A stretch of 64,000 bases of DNA from Chryseobacterium defluvii (GCF_003634775.1 NZ_RBXB01000003.1:248001-312000), one strand, 5' to 3'; numbered from the stretch's first letter, positions 35,698 to 44,066 are shown. Numbers and translations are program-made. The notes: generated by a model from the sequence alone, not told the origin.

Positions 35698-36092
35698 GTT
35701 AGTTCTTTTATTTGAATTTTTCCGGCAGCAACGGTTTTACGTTCTGCATTCATAAAATTAAACTTAAAAGTATTTACCTGCACTGCTTCGGATTGTTCAT
35801 CAACAACAGCCTCAAAGTTTAAAACATCATGCAGGTATACCGGCCTTTTAAAATTGATTGTTTGCGAAAGGATCATCACCTCTTCTGTAGGTAAAAGCTC
35901 ACCAATAAAGTAAGAGAGAAAACCGTTCAGTATATTTCCGTGCATTACTTTTGCTTTAAAACCTTTGTTTTGAGCAAATTCATCATCAATGTGCAAAGAA
36001 TTCCGGTCGTTAAAAACAGTAATGAATCCGTTATAGATATTCTCATCAACTTTAAATTGATGTTGAAATACCTGATTGAGCTGAAGCACCAT
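35694..36092 (-). CDS. MaoC-type hot-dog dehydratase/hydratase
   Basis: 132 residues. The hydratase motif is visible: D29, N31 and H34 in 'FNDRNSLHIDDEFA' (compare family G-D-x-N-P-L-H), followed by 'GFKAKVMHGNILNGFLSYFIG' and 'FKRPVYLHDVL'. These enzymes add or remove water at C2-C3 of acyl thioesters. Lying 6 nt after the acyl carrier protein gene and overlapping the reductase gene, it probably acts on a beta-hydroxyacyl-ACP. Confidence 0.88.
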   Translation of the reverse strand: MVLQLNQVFQHQFKVDENIYNGFITVFNDRNSLHIDDEFAQNKGFKAKVMHGNILNGFLSYFIGELLPTEEVMILSQTINFKRPVYLHDVLNFEAVVDEQSEAVQVNTFKFNFMNAERKTVAAGKIQIKELT

Positions 36093-36098
36093 TATTTA

Positions 36099-36335
36099 TT
36101 ATTTTGCTACAATACAATCTATCATTTCCCCAACATTCTGCCAGCTCTGAATTTCTGAGGAAGTAAAACGTACTCCAAAAGCTTTTTCTACTGCCACAAT
36201 TAACTGGATGTGAGAAAGGGAATCCCATTCTTCAATATCTTCTGCCGTAGTTTCAAAGTTCAGAACTATATGCTCGTTATCCAATTCTTCGTGAAAAATA
36301 GTTGTCAGCTTCGCTAAAATTTCATTTTTATCCAT
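36099..36335 (-). CDS. Dedicated acyl carrier protein
   Basis: 78 residues, acidic, four-helix type. The phosphopantetheine attachment site is S39 in 'EEWDSLSHIQLI' (the canonical DSL). It carries acyl intermediates as thioesters. It is not the housekeeping fatty-acid ACP, as there are no fab genes around. It lies 8 nt after the FkbH-like gene, the usual partner that loads such carriers, and just before a dehydratase and reductase. Confidence 0.93.
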   Translation of the reverse strand: MDKNEILAKLTTIFHEELDNEHIVLNFETTAEDIEEWDSLSHIQLIVAVEKAFGVRFTSSEIQSWQNVGEMIDCIVAK

Positions 36336-36343
36336 AATGTCGT

Positions 36344-38068
36344 TTATTTACTAATGATATATACTTTTTGGGATTGATAGTCATCAACATTCAGAATCCA
36401 TTTTTCATTCTGTTCTACAAATCCTAGTTTTTCATAATGGTCTTTTACCATCTGGTTTTTTGCTGTTGGAATATATTCCCCAACAATATATTTATAATTA
36501 TGTTTTTTTGCCGTTTCTATAATAGTATTCAGCGTAAAGTCTTCCATTCCTCTTTTTAAAACCCGGCAGCTCATCAGCCATGTATCAATGAAAAGTGTCT
36601 GGTTATCTTTTTTCTCTAAAACAATGACCGCAATCAGTCCGTTATCTCCATATTTATCTTCCAAAGTAAAAGAAATGGTGTAATGACGATCTGAATTCAT
36701 CAGATATTCAATTTCCTGTTCCGTATATCTTACAGTCCTTAGATTAAACTGATTGGAACGTTGTGTCAGCTGAGAAATTCTTGGTTTTGAAAAATGGCTG
36801 AATGGCTGGACATCGGAAACCATATTCATGCTTTTAAGAAAATCTTCCACATTGGTAAAGTTTTCCAAAGCAATAGCTCTCTGTGCTTCCACCTGATACT
36901 GTTTTGTTCTTTCCGTATCGTTCTCAGAGAAACTGGTCGTTTCAAAAAGGTTAAGGCTGTATAGGTATTCCAGATAATGAGCAGGATCTTCGGGTAATTC
37001 CGGTACACAAACTTCGGGAAGGTTCTCACGGACAATATTTCTTTCGAATGGATTATCATCCAGAAACACCATTGAATCAAACCCTATATTTAAAATGCTT
37101 TGAATTTTCCTGATATTATCCACTTTGTTTTCCCAATTGGCAACAAAAACTGCAATATCCTCCAGTTTCAGCACCATATCGGGATGCTTTTCAAAAGGTT
37201 CTTTGGCCTTATCTTCATCATTTTTACTGCAAACAGCCAGTATCACGCCTCTTTTCTGTAGGGCTTTTACCCAATACTGGAATTCTGTAAATGCTTTTCC
37301 TATCCCTAAATTCCCTATTTGAATTTTCTCTAATCCATCATCTCCAATGATCCCACCCCATGTGGTATTATCCAGGTCTAAGATAAGGCACTTTTTGAAT
37401 TTTCCTTCCAAGGAAGAAATAATACTGAAAATATGATGGGCAACTATAGGCAATGCATCAATCGATAATACCATTTCAGTATTTACATAGATGCTAGGAG
37501 AAAACATGAAGTCTCTTCCCCATTTGTTCTGAATGGAAACTAAATCGGCAATGAAGAAATTGTCTTTTCCAATAGCCAATTGGGAAGATAGCAGGTAATT
37601 AAGTTTATGTTGCTGGAAAACGAAAGATGATTCTACTTTATTAGAAAAATTACCAAAAACCTGATCACTGATTCCGGGAAAATTACAATAGATGACTCTG
37701 CTTTTTATTCTGCTTTGAATGGTATTATATAACTTTTCTATAAAACCGATTTTATCTTCTGCAAAGTTGACCGGAGAATCATGGCTTTTATAAAACTGGC
37801 TTAATAACTTATGTGAAGATTCAAAAATTATAGTATAATCGGGATCAAATTCGTAATATTCCGAGCTAGGATCCAGAATCTGGCGGGAAATCTGTCCAAA
37901 ATCCGCTTCAAAAATTTCAAGATTGAATCCATTATAAAGAGCTGTTCCCTTTAAGGCTATATTCAAAAACTGAGTAGCGGTATCTCCTAATAAAGCAACT
38001 TTTATCTTTTTTAGCTGATGGGAATTTTGATTATTTTTTTTCTTTAACTCTGAAAACGTTTTATACAT
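36344..38068 (-). CDS. FkbH-like HAD-IIIC family protein (glyceryl-ACP loading type)
   Basis: 574 residues. An N-terminal domain (about 20-215) of SGNH-like fold type ('KVALLGDTATQFL') precedes the HAD domain with motif I DLDNT (231-235, 'DLDNTTWGG'), motif II CSKND (280-284) and motif III DDNP (337-340, 'DDNPFER'). A GNAT-like C-terminal region follows ('YGDNGLIAVIVLEKK'). Characterised FkbH enzymes take the glyceryl group from 1,3-bisphosphoglycerate and load it on an ACP. All HAD residues are intact here and an ACP gene is next to it, so that reaction is a sound inference. Many FkbH-like proteins in polysaccharide loci remain uncharacterised. Confidence 0.88.
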   Translation of the reverse strand: MYKTFSELKKKNNQNSHQLKKIKVALLGDTATQFLNIALKGTALYNGFNLEIFEADFGQISRQILDPSSEYYEFDPDYTIIFESSHKLLSQFYKSHDSPVNFAEDKIGFIEKLYNTIQSRIKSRVIYCNFPGISDQVFGNFSNKVESSFVFQQHKLNYLLSSQLAIGKDNFFIADLVSIQNKWGRDFMFSPSIYVNTEMVLSIDALPIVAHHIFSIISSLEGKFKKCLILDLDNTTWGGIIGDDGLEKIQIGNLGIGKAFTEFQYWVKALQKRGVILAVCSKNDEDKAKEPFEKHPDMVLKLEDIAVFVANWENKVDNIRKIQSILNIGFDSMVFLDDNPFERNIVRENLPEVCVPELPEDPAHYLEYLYSLNLFETTSFSENDTERTKQYQVEAQRAIALENFTNVEDFLKSMNMVSDVQPFSHFSKPRISQLTQRSNQFNLRTVRYTEQEIEYLMNSDRHYTISFTLEDKYGDNGLIAVIVLEKKDNQTLFIDTWLMSCRVLKRGMEDFTLNTIIETAKKHNYKYIVGEYIPTAKNQMVKDHYEKLGFVEQNEKWILNVDDYQSQKVYIISK

Positions 38069-38107
38069 AATAATCTCATTTACTTAATAATCAATATCGA
38101 TTAAGAT

Positions 38108-38115
38108 CAAATCTA
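38108..38115 (-). promoter_or_regulatory. -7 promoter element of the FkbH-ACP module
   Basis: On the minus strand TAGATTTG, matching TAnnTTTG, 39 nt upstream of the FkbH-like ATG in a 181-bp gap. A TTG 14 nt further upstream is closer than usual spacing. It suggests that the six-gene module can be transcribed independently of the genes before it. Confidence 0.4.
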
Positions 38116-38249
38116 TTGTCTTCCCCTTTCAAAAAGAACTTTGTCGAAATATTATATACGCAACATGAGAAACATGCCCAAGATGTGTTTGGAGAAATTT
38201 AGTTTTAATCACTGTGTTTTTATTTTATTACAAAAATAAATATTTTTTA

Positions 38250-39275
38250 TCAAGTTTTAACACTTTTCAAATAATCTCTCAGGGGCTTTTCCACAAATTG
38301 ATAAAGTAAAGTGGAAACGATAAGCAAAATGACCATATACAAACAGAAAACCATATCTATATCGAGAAGTATATGCTTTTGTTTTAAAATTTCCCTTATG
38401 ATGTACAGAACCGGAATATGCACAATATAAATAGCATAGCTTATTTCACCCAGATATTCCAAAGGTTTTAAAGAGAAAAGTTTTGTAAGCACTCCGTTAT
38501 TATAAGAGGTCAGAACAATCAACGGGATAAAAAGCACCGCCATAAGACCATTATGGAAATTAAGAGGAACAAATATAAGGGCCAGTAACACTACCATAAA
38601 AATGGCAATAACCGGGAAATCATAATTTTTTTGTTTAAAATGCTTCACAAAAAATATTCCGGCTAAGTTCCCAACCAAAAATTCATTGAGATGCAACAGT
38701 GGAAAATAAAACCCAAATTCATGACTTTTGGTATGAGGTCCTTCATACCACGAAGAGCTCACATAAAAATTGGAAAAAACCTGAGTAACTATCCAAATGA
38801 TAATCGCAATCACCCAAATGCTTTTATTCTGTTTGGAATAATAGCGATTATATAAGAAAGGAAACAGAAAATAAAAAAGAAATTCTACAGAAATAGACCA
38901 ACCCGGAAAATTCAGGACCAAAGCTTCTCCCGGAAACCAGCTTTGCATTCCCAATAAGTATAAGATCAGTTTGTATACACTACAATTAGAATACTTGGTA
39001 ATGAGATACAATAATAATCCGACAATATACAAGGGATAAATCCTGGCCAACCTGTTCCTGTAATAGTCTGCATAATCGATGCTGTTTTTTTTATGATAGG
39101 CCACAATCATAATGAATCCCGAAAGAATAAAAAAGTAGCTTACCCCTACATTCGCCCGCAGGAAAATATCTGAAATATAGTCGGTATGATATAAAAATAA
39201 GTCTTTGTTAAAATGTGAAATGACAATGGCAATGGCCGCCACAAATCTGGTAAAGGTAATCTGACTTATTTTCAC
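38250..39275 (-). CDS. Acyltransferase family 3 (OafA/YrhL-like) membrane protein
   Basis: 341 residues, polytopic. 'ITFTRFVAAIAIVISHFNKD' with the family histidine, 'ANVGVSYFFILSGFIMIVAY', 'NFPGWSISVEFLFYFLFPFLY' and 'LEYLGEISYAIYIVHIPVLY' are typical. It probably O-acetylates or otherwise acylates the surface polysaccharide. The start codon is GTG at 39275; no in-frame ATG lies upstream before a stop. It is 20 nt after the methyltransferase gene, and is followed by a 181-bp gap before the FkbH module on the same strand. Confidence 0.9.
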   Translation of the reverse strand: MKISQITFTRFVAAIAIVISHFNKDLFLYHTDYISDIFLRANVGVSYFFILSGFIMIVAYHKKNSIDYADYYRNRLARIYPLYIVGLLLYLITKYSNCSVYKLILYLLGMQSWFPGEALVLNFPGWSISVEFLFYFLFPFLYNRYYSKQNKSIWVIAIIIWIVTQVFSNFYVSSSWYEGPHTKSHEFGFYFPLLHLNEFLVGNLAGIFFVKHFKQKNYDFPVIAIFMVVLLALIFVPLNFHNGLMAVLFIPLIVLTSYNNGVLTKLFSLKPLEYLGEISYAIYIVHIPVLYIIREILKQKHILLDIDMVFCLYMVILLIVSTLLYQFVEKPLRDYLKSVKT

Positions 39276-39295
39276 TGAGAATTCAATTGCTTACA

Positions 39296-40066
39296 TTATT
39301 TGATAAAGACGCCTACATATTTGCCTTCAAATTCAACCACCGTTGTGACGATATTGTTTTTCTCGCAGAAATCCTGATAAGCGGAATTATCGCCTATATC
39401 ATCACTGATGAATACTCCCCCTTTTCTTAAATGCTTATATAATTCATGATAAGCCCAGTATCTTCCGTTATAGCTTTTATCCGAATCATAGTGCACCACA
39501 TCAAAAGTCTGATTGTCCGCAAAAATTTTCGGTAAGGACTCTTTATCTGCAAAACGGTACAGTTTCCATATTTTTTTAAGGTTTTCAGGAACTACATATC
39601 CTACATACTGGTCCCCGTCCTGCGCCAGATAAGGCATATCCGAACTATATAATGTGCCGTTTCTTTTTTCAAGGGAAAGAAGAGCGGCTAAAGAGGACCA
39701 TCCATAAGCCACACCTGTTTCTACCACATTTTGGGCGTTGGTGAACTCACAGGCATAATAGATCAGTTCCAATGCTCCTGCTCCACCCATTTTTATAGGA
39801 CATTCTTTTTCTCTTTGTTCCGATACTTTTAAAATTTCCTGATATTCATTTTGGAAAGGTTCTATATCAAATCCAAAAAGCTTAGAAACCGCTTCTTTCT
39901 GAGAAATAGCATGAGAAGAAGCCCAGGAATTGGTTTTTTCTTTGCCTTTAAAAGCGTTTCCCCTGTTGATGGTATTCTTTATGATTTTTCTTCCCAGCTC
40001 GGGATAAAGATCAGGCCTTTTGAGATAGGCCATAAATGTTTTGAGAACTCGTACTATTTCGCTCAC
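39296..40066 (-). CDS. Class I SAM-dependent methyltransferase (Methyltransf_24-like)
   Basis: About 256 residues. SAM-binding motif I 'NVVETGVAYGWSSLAAL', then 'LYSSDMPY', 'FDVVHYDSDKSYNGRYWAYHEL' and 'LRKGGVFISDDIGDNSAYQDF', the pattern of Methyltransf_24 and of CmcI-like enzymes. Probably methylates a sugar hydroxyl. The start is uncertain: a TTG at 40087 overlaps a consensus -7 element and so is unlikely to be transcribed; GTG at 40066 is preferred; ATG at 40033 is possible. First gene of the minus-strand block. Confidence 0.82.
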   Translation of the reverse strand: MSEIVRVLKTFMAYLKRPDLYPELGRKIIKNTINRGNAFKGKEKTNSWASSHAISQKEAVSKLFGFDIEPFQNEYQEILKVSEQREKECPIKMGGAGALELIYYACEFTNAQNVVETGVAYGWSSLAALLSLEKRNGTLYSSDMPYLAQDGDQYVGYVVPENLKKIWKLYRFADKESLPKIFADNQTFDVVHYDSDKSYNGRYWAYHELYKHLRKGGVFISDDIGDNSAYQDFCEKNNIVTTVVEFEGKYVGVFIK

Positions 40067-40084
40067 TGTGTTAATTTTAAGCCA

Positions 40085-40092
40085 CAAAAATA
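40085..40092 (-). promoter_or_regulatory. -7 promoter element of the minus-strand block
   Basis: On the minus strand TATTTTTG, a perfect TAnnTTTG match, 18 nt before the preferred GTG start of the methyltransferase. It forms a divergent pair with the plus-strand elements at 40123-40140. Confidence 0.45.
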
Positions 40093-40122
40093 AAGATTTT
40101 TCCCCAACTTTTTAAGAATAAT

Positions 40123-40140
40123 TATCTTTGCATAAATTTG
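40123..40140 (+). promoter_or_regulatory. Two tandem -7 elements before the 40151 glycosyltransferase
   Basis: TATCTTTG (40123-40130) and TAAATTTG (40133-40140) both match TAnnTTTG, 10-20 nt before the ATG. Only one may be used. No TTG box is seen at the usual distance. Confidence 0.45.
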
Positions 40141-40150
40141 TTGACACTAA

Positions 40151-40993
40151 ATGATGAAATTTTCCATTCTAATTGCCAATTATAATAACGGCAGATTTTT
40201 CAGGGCGTGTTATGATTCCATCATAGCTCAAAAATATGATTATTGGGAAGTTGTGATTCTTGATGATGCCTCTACAGATAACTCCCTGGAAATAATCAGA
40301 GAAATTATTGGAGAAGATTCCCGTTTCAAGATCTACCAAAATGATATCAACAGCGGAGTTGGCATTACCAAAAGTAAATTAATAGAACTTGCCACCGGTG
40401 ATATCTGTGGATTTGTGGATCCTGATGATGCCATCACACCGGATGCATTGCAATCAAGTATTGAAGTTTTCAAAAAAAATAAAGGGGTGGTACTTACGTA
40501 TTCCAAATTCGTAAAGTGTGATGAAAACCTTAATCCGGTTGAAGTTTCTACCGCAGCGATGCAGGTTTTGAGCAATTCCCCTTATTTCTTCAACTGCCCT
40601 GTTCATATAGTCCATTTTGTTGCTTTCAGAAAAAACATTTATGAGCAAACCGCTAAAATGGATTCTTCCCTGCGGATTGCAGAAGATCAGGACCTGTATC
40701 TGAAAATGTATGAGAAAGGAAAAGTACAATTCATTAATGAAGCAAATTATCTCTATAGAATACATTCCGGCGGAATATCCCAACATGATAATAAGCCGAA
40801 ATCACGTGAATATTTTGCGAAGGTGATTTTTAATGCCATGAAACGCAGAAATTTAAAAACAATCAATGGCAAGCCGGTTCCGGAAACCTATGATCACCCG
40901 AAGGAAATATATGACTTGTTGGAATACCAAAATAGCATTACCTTTAGAATAAAGAAAAAAATCCTGATCTCTTTTCAAAAACTTTTCGGATAA
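40151..40993 (+). CDS. Glycosyltransferase family 2
   Basis: 280 residues. 'FSILIANYNNGRFFRACYDSI', 'VVILDDASTDNSLEII', 'GVGITKSKLIELATGDICGFVDPDDAIT' with a DPDD metal site. Standard GT2 fold, specificity unknown. The first of four plus-strand genes (GT2, GT4, hexapeptide acyltransferase, GT4) packed with 0-2 nt gaps, which look like one operon running away from the minus-strand block. Its stop overlaps the next start (TAATG). Confidence 0.9.
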   Translation: MMKFSILIANYNNGRFFRACYDSIIAQKYDYWEVVILDDASTDNSLEIIREIIGEDSRFKIYQNDINSGVGITKSKLIELATGDICGFVDPDDAITPDALQSSIEVFKKNKGVVLTYSKFVKCDENLNPVEVSTAAMQVLSNSPYFFNCPVHIVHFVAFRKNIYEQTAKMDSSLRIAEDQDLYLKMYEKGKVQFINEANYLYRIHSGGISQHDNKPKSREYFAKVIFNAMKRRNLKTINGKPVPETYDHPKEIYDLLEYQNSITFRIKKKILISFQKLFG

Positions 40994-42150
40994 TGGCAGG
41001 ACTCAATAAAACAAAGGTTCTTTTCAGACATCGCTCCATGGAAATGGGCGGGGTGGAAAAGGTTATTTTAAGCATGCTCAATCATCTCAACAAAGATAAG
41101 TTTGATATGACGATATGCTTAAACATGAATCAGGGTGAACTTCGCAATGAGATTCCGGGATATGTAAGAAAGGTTTTCCTTACGGACGGAAGAGAAGATT
41201 TTTCCAAAAATCCAATCATTCAAAAAATTCAATTGGCCAAAAGAAGAATAGGACTTCAAAAAGCCCTGAAAAACCCTAAGATTACAGATAAACTGTTGAA
41301 TGATGAGTATGATGTGGAAATAGCCCCTACTTATGCGGCATTTGATTCTGTTTTGAACTCTTCCAATAAAAAATCAAAGAAAATAGGGTGGTTTCACTCA
41401 GATATTACCTTACCTAAACTTCAACCTTTGGTTCCTGATATTTTAAAGCAAATCCCACAGTTCGACTATTTTATTTTCGGATCACAACAAACCAAAGACA
41501 TTCTGATCGAAACCTATCCTGAACTCAAAATTCCGGAAAATCAGGTGGTCTTGAATGCCATTCCGATAGAAGAATTGAAACAGAAAGCCTTAGATTTCAC
41601 TCCTGAATTCCCTCAGAAACCTGTCTTTGTATCTGTGGCCAGACTGCACAGCAGAAAAGGATTTCATAAGCTTATGGATGCACATGCCCGTTTACTCAAA
41701 GACGGATTTGATCATCATATCATGATTATCGGTGATGGAGAAGAAAAAGAAAATCTAAAAAAACAGGCGGAAACATTAGGTGTTACCGGCAGTTTCGAAT
41801 TTCTGGGCTCTTTAATGAATCCTTATCCTTATGTGAAAAATGCTGACTTTTTTATTCTTCCTTCCGAATCTGAAAGCTGGCCCCTCATTATTGCGGATTC
41901 CCTCATTCTTCAAAAACCGATCATCTCTACCAATGTGGGTGGAATCCCGGAAATGATTACCCATGGCAAAACCGGTTACCTCATCAATTATGAAGTGGAG
42001 GAAATGTATGCCTCCATGAAAAAATTTTTAACCGATCCTGAACTGATCGCCGAGATAAAAAACAATCTGACGGATATTGAAAAACAATTCGACAATCAAA
42101 AGATATTTGATACTGTTGAAAATATCATCATTAACTTAGTAAAAAAATAA
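40993..42150 (+). CDS. Glycosyltransferase family 4
   Basis: 385 residues, GT-B fold. 'VLFRHRSMEMGGVEKVILSML' (acceptor-side glycine loop), 'FPQKPVFVSVARLHSRKGFHKLMDAH', 'HIMIIGDGEEKENL', and the donor-site region 'LPSESESWPLIIADSLILQKPIIST' (E-x7-type). Related in overall sequence to the gene at 42716, with which it shares motifs such as 'NPYPYVKNADFFIL'. The donor sugar is unknown. Confidence 0.92.
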   Translation: MAGLNKTKVLFRHRSMEMGGVEKVILSMLNHLNKDKFDMTICLNMNQGELRNEIPGYVRKVFLTDGREDFSKNPIIQKIQLAKRRIGLQKALKNPKITDKLLNDEYDVEIAPTYAAFDSVLNSSNKKSKKIGWFHSDITLPKLQPLVPDILKQIPQFDYFIFGSQQTKDILIETYPELKIPENQVVLNAIPIEELKQKALDFTPEFPQKPVFVSVARLHSRKGFHKLMDAHARLLKDGFDHHIMIIGDGEEKENLKKQAETLGVTGSFEFLGSLMNPYPYVKNADFFILPSESESWPLIIADSLILQKPIISTNVGGIPEMITHGKTGYLINYEVEEMYASMKKFLTDPELIAEIKNNLTDIEKQFDNQKIFDTVENIIINLVKK

Positions 42151-42151
42151 C

Positions 42152-42715
42152 ATGCTTTTCCTATACCGCGTTATCCTGAAAATTCATACCATATATCACC
42201 TCATGATCCAGAAGATCTACTTGAAAATTGCCCTGTCAAAAGGATTAAAAGTAGGTAAAAATGTACGTTTCGTAGAAGTTCCGCAATTCGGAACCGAACC
42301 TTTTTTAATTGAGATCGGAGACGAAACCACATTCTCTAATAATGTAAGATTCATCAATCATGACGGAGGACAAAATGCCTTGCACTTTTTTGAAAAGTAT
42401 AAGGATGTAAGAACTTTCGGAAGAATAAAAATTGGTAACCAGTGCCTTATAGGAGCTGATACTATTATTATGCTGGGAGTAGAAATGGGTGATAATTGCA
42501 TTTTGGGAGCAGGTTCCATATTAACCAGCTCTATGCCAAGCGGAACAGTTTATGCAGGTGTTCCGGCGAAATATATATGCACTATTGAAGAATATGGAGA
42601 CAAGCTGCTAGCCAATAACGTAATGTATCCCCGTGAATTAGAGCCCGACCGTCCTAAGTTGGAGGCTTATATAAAGAAGCACCTACCCCACACCTATAAA
42701 CCCGTGAAAAAATAA
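42152..42715 (+). CDS. Hexapeptide-repeat acyltransferase
   Basis: 187 residues. An N-terminal hydrophobic/basic segment is followed by hexapeptide turns: 'FLIEIGDETTFSNNVRFINHDGG', 'IKIGNQCLIGADTIIMLGVEMGDNCILGAGSILTSSMP', 'VYAGVPAKYI'. It belongs to the CatB/NodL/WbbJ-like O-acetyltransferases, and probably acetylates a sugar of this polysaccharide. It sits between two GT4 genes with 1-nt and 0-nt gaps. Confidence 0.87.
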   Translation: MLFLYRVILKIHTIYHLMIQKIYLKIALSKGLKVGKNVRFVEVPQFGTEPFLIEIGDETTFSNNVRFINHDGGQNALHFFEKYKDVRTFGRIKIGNQCLIGADTIIMLGVEMGDNCILGAGSILTSSMPSGTVYAGVPAKYICTIEEYGDKLLANNVMYPRELEPDRPKLEAYIKKHLPHTYKPVKK

Positions 42716-43867
42716 ATGGCTGAAAAAAAGAAAATACTTATCCGTATCGGCTCCTTGCGACATGGAGGTGCTGAAAAAGTATTGGCAACTTTTTTGAAAA
42801 ACATCCCTCCGCATCAATACGAAATTGACCTGCTCTTAAACTTGTATTCCGGGAAATACCTCTCCGAGATTCCGGATTGGATCAATATTATCTATCTCCA
42901 TAAGGGAGAAATGATCACAACAAACCGCCCACAAGATATTCCCCGAAAGGCGGCAAGGGTAATTCATGAAAAAATATTGAAAAAATTCCCCGGTCTTCTT
43001 TATAAAGGTAAGTTGAAAAGTAAGCAATATGATATAGAGTTTGCCGCCATTCATGGGATGAGGGACGAGATTCTGGGATCTCCTCTCCATTCTTCTAAAA
43101 AAGCAGTATGGATTCACAATGATCTGTCTGAAGTGAAGGGCTATACTCATCAGGAAATCAGAAAATTTTTCGGTTTCGATAAAATAATGGTGATTTCCGA
43201 AAAGATTGAACAGCTATTTCAAAGCTTAGCTATTAATGATGCTGAAAAACAGAAAATCGTCAGAATTTATAATCCACTCGATACAGAAGAATTTTTGGAC
43301 AAAGCCAAACAACCTGTAATCAAATATCAATTCGACTCATCTGTCCCCACTTTTGTTTCTGTTGGAACCGTGTTTCCGCAAAAAGGTTTCGACAGGCTTT
43401 TAAAAGTCCATAAAAGATTATTGAATGAAGGTTTAAGGCATAAAATTCTCATTATTGGTGACGGGTACGACTTCGAAAATATCAAAAAATTAAAAACGGA
43501 GTTGGGTGTTGATGAAACGGCAACCATGTTAGGATTTACGGACAATCCTTATCCCTACTTTAAAAATGCGGATTTTTATATATTAAGCTCCAGATATGAA
43601 GGTTTTCCGACTGTTTTATTTGAAGCAATTACCTTAAAAAAGAAAATTATTTCCACCGAAGTTTCCGGAGCACGGGAGATGCTTAATAACGGAGAGCTCG
43701 GACTTATCGTAGACAATTCGGAGGAAGGTATTTATCAGGGAATGAAACAGGCTCTCTCTGAGCCTGACACATTCATTACATATGAAAACAGATTAAAGGA
43801 ATATGAAATGCCTTTCAATCTGAAAAATTCTGTGAACAAGATCACTTCTATTCTTGACGGTTTGTAA
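42716..43867 (+). CDS. Glycosyltransferase family 4
   Basis: 383 residues. 'ILIRIGSLRHGGAEKVLATFL' at the N-terminus, 'TFVSVGTVFPQKGFDRLLKVHKRLL', 'HKILIIGDGYDFENI', and the clear family motif 'SRYEGFPTVLFEAITLKKKIISTEVSGAREML'. Last gene of the polysaccharide locus in this window; followed by a perfect 19-bp hairpin. Confidence 0.93.
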   Translation: MAEKKKILIRIGSLRHGGAEKVLATFLKNIPPHQYEIDLLLNLYSGKYLSEIPDWINIIYLHKGEMITTNRPQDIPRKAARVIHEKILKKFPGLLYKGKLKSKQYDIEFAAIHGMRDEILGSPLHSSKKAVWIHNDLSEVKGYTHQEIRKFFGFDKIMVISEKIEQLFQSLAINDAEKQKIVRIYNPLDTEEFLDKAKQPVIKYQFDSSVPTFVSVGTVFPQKGFDRLLKVHKRLLNEGLRHKILIIGDGYDFENIKKLKTELGVDETATMLGFTDNPYPYFKNADFYILSSRYEGFPTVLFEAITLKKKIISTEVSGAREMLNNGELGLIVDNSEEGIYQGMKQALSEPDTFITYENRLKEYEMPFNLKNSVNKITSILDGL

Positions 43868-43877
43868 TCTCAATATA

Positions 43878-43918
43878 AGATAGGTTTCAGCCTGACTCCG
43901 TCAGGCTGAAACCTATCT
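43878..43918. repeat. Perfect 19-bp inverted repeat with 3-nt loop
   Basis: Left arm AGATAGGTTTCAGCCTGAC (43878-43896), loop TCC, exact right arm (43900-43918). It lies 10 nt after the last glycosyltransferase stop codon. The stem is far longer than local terminators and no T-run follows, so it may be a transcript-end stabilising hairpin, a rho-type end, or an intergenic repeat unit rather than an ordinary terminator. The rest of the 282-bp gap to 44150 holds an 8-bp inverted repeat and nothing else recognised. Confidence 0.7.
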
Positions 43919-44045
43919 GTAAGAATATTTCCATTTTCAATAATCTTCTACCCAGGTCTACAAAGACCACGATAAGCGTCACACTTACTGTATCAACTTC
44001 TACACTTATTAAATCTGACTTTTTTTCCATCACCACATATCCCAC

Positions 44046-44066
44046 ATTTGTGAATAAATCACAAAT
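44046..44066. repeat. Inverted repeat resembling a CRP/FNR-type half-site pair
   Basis: ATTTGTGA - ATAAA - TCACAAAT, perfect 8-bp arms around 5 nt. TGTGA/TCACA half-sites are those of CRP-family regulators, but the usual spacing is 6, not 5. It lies about 84 nt upstream of the 44150 lipoprotein gene. Confidence 0.35.
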
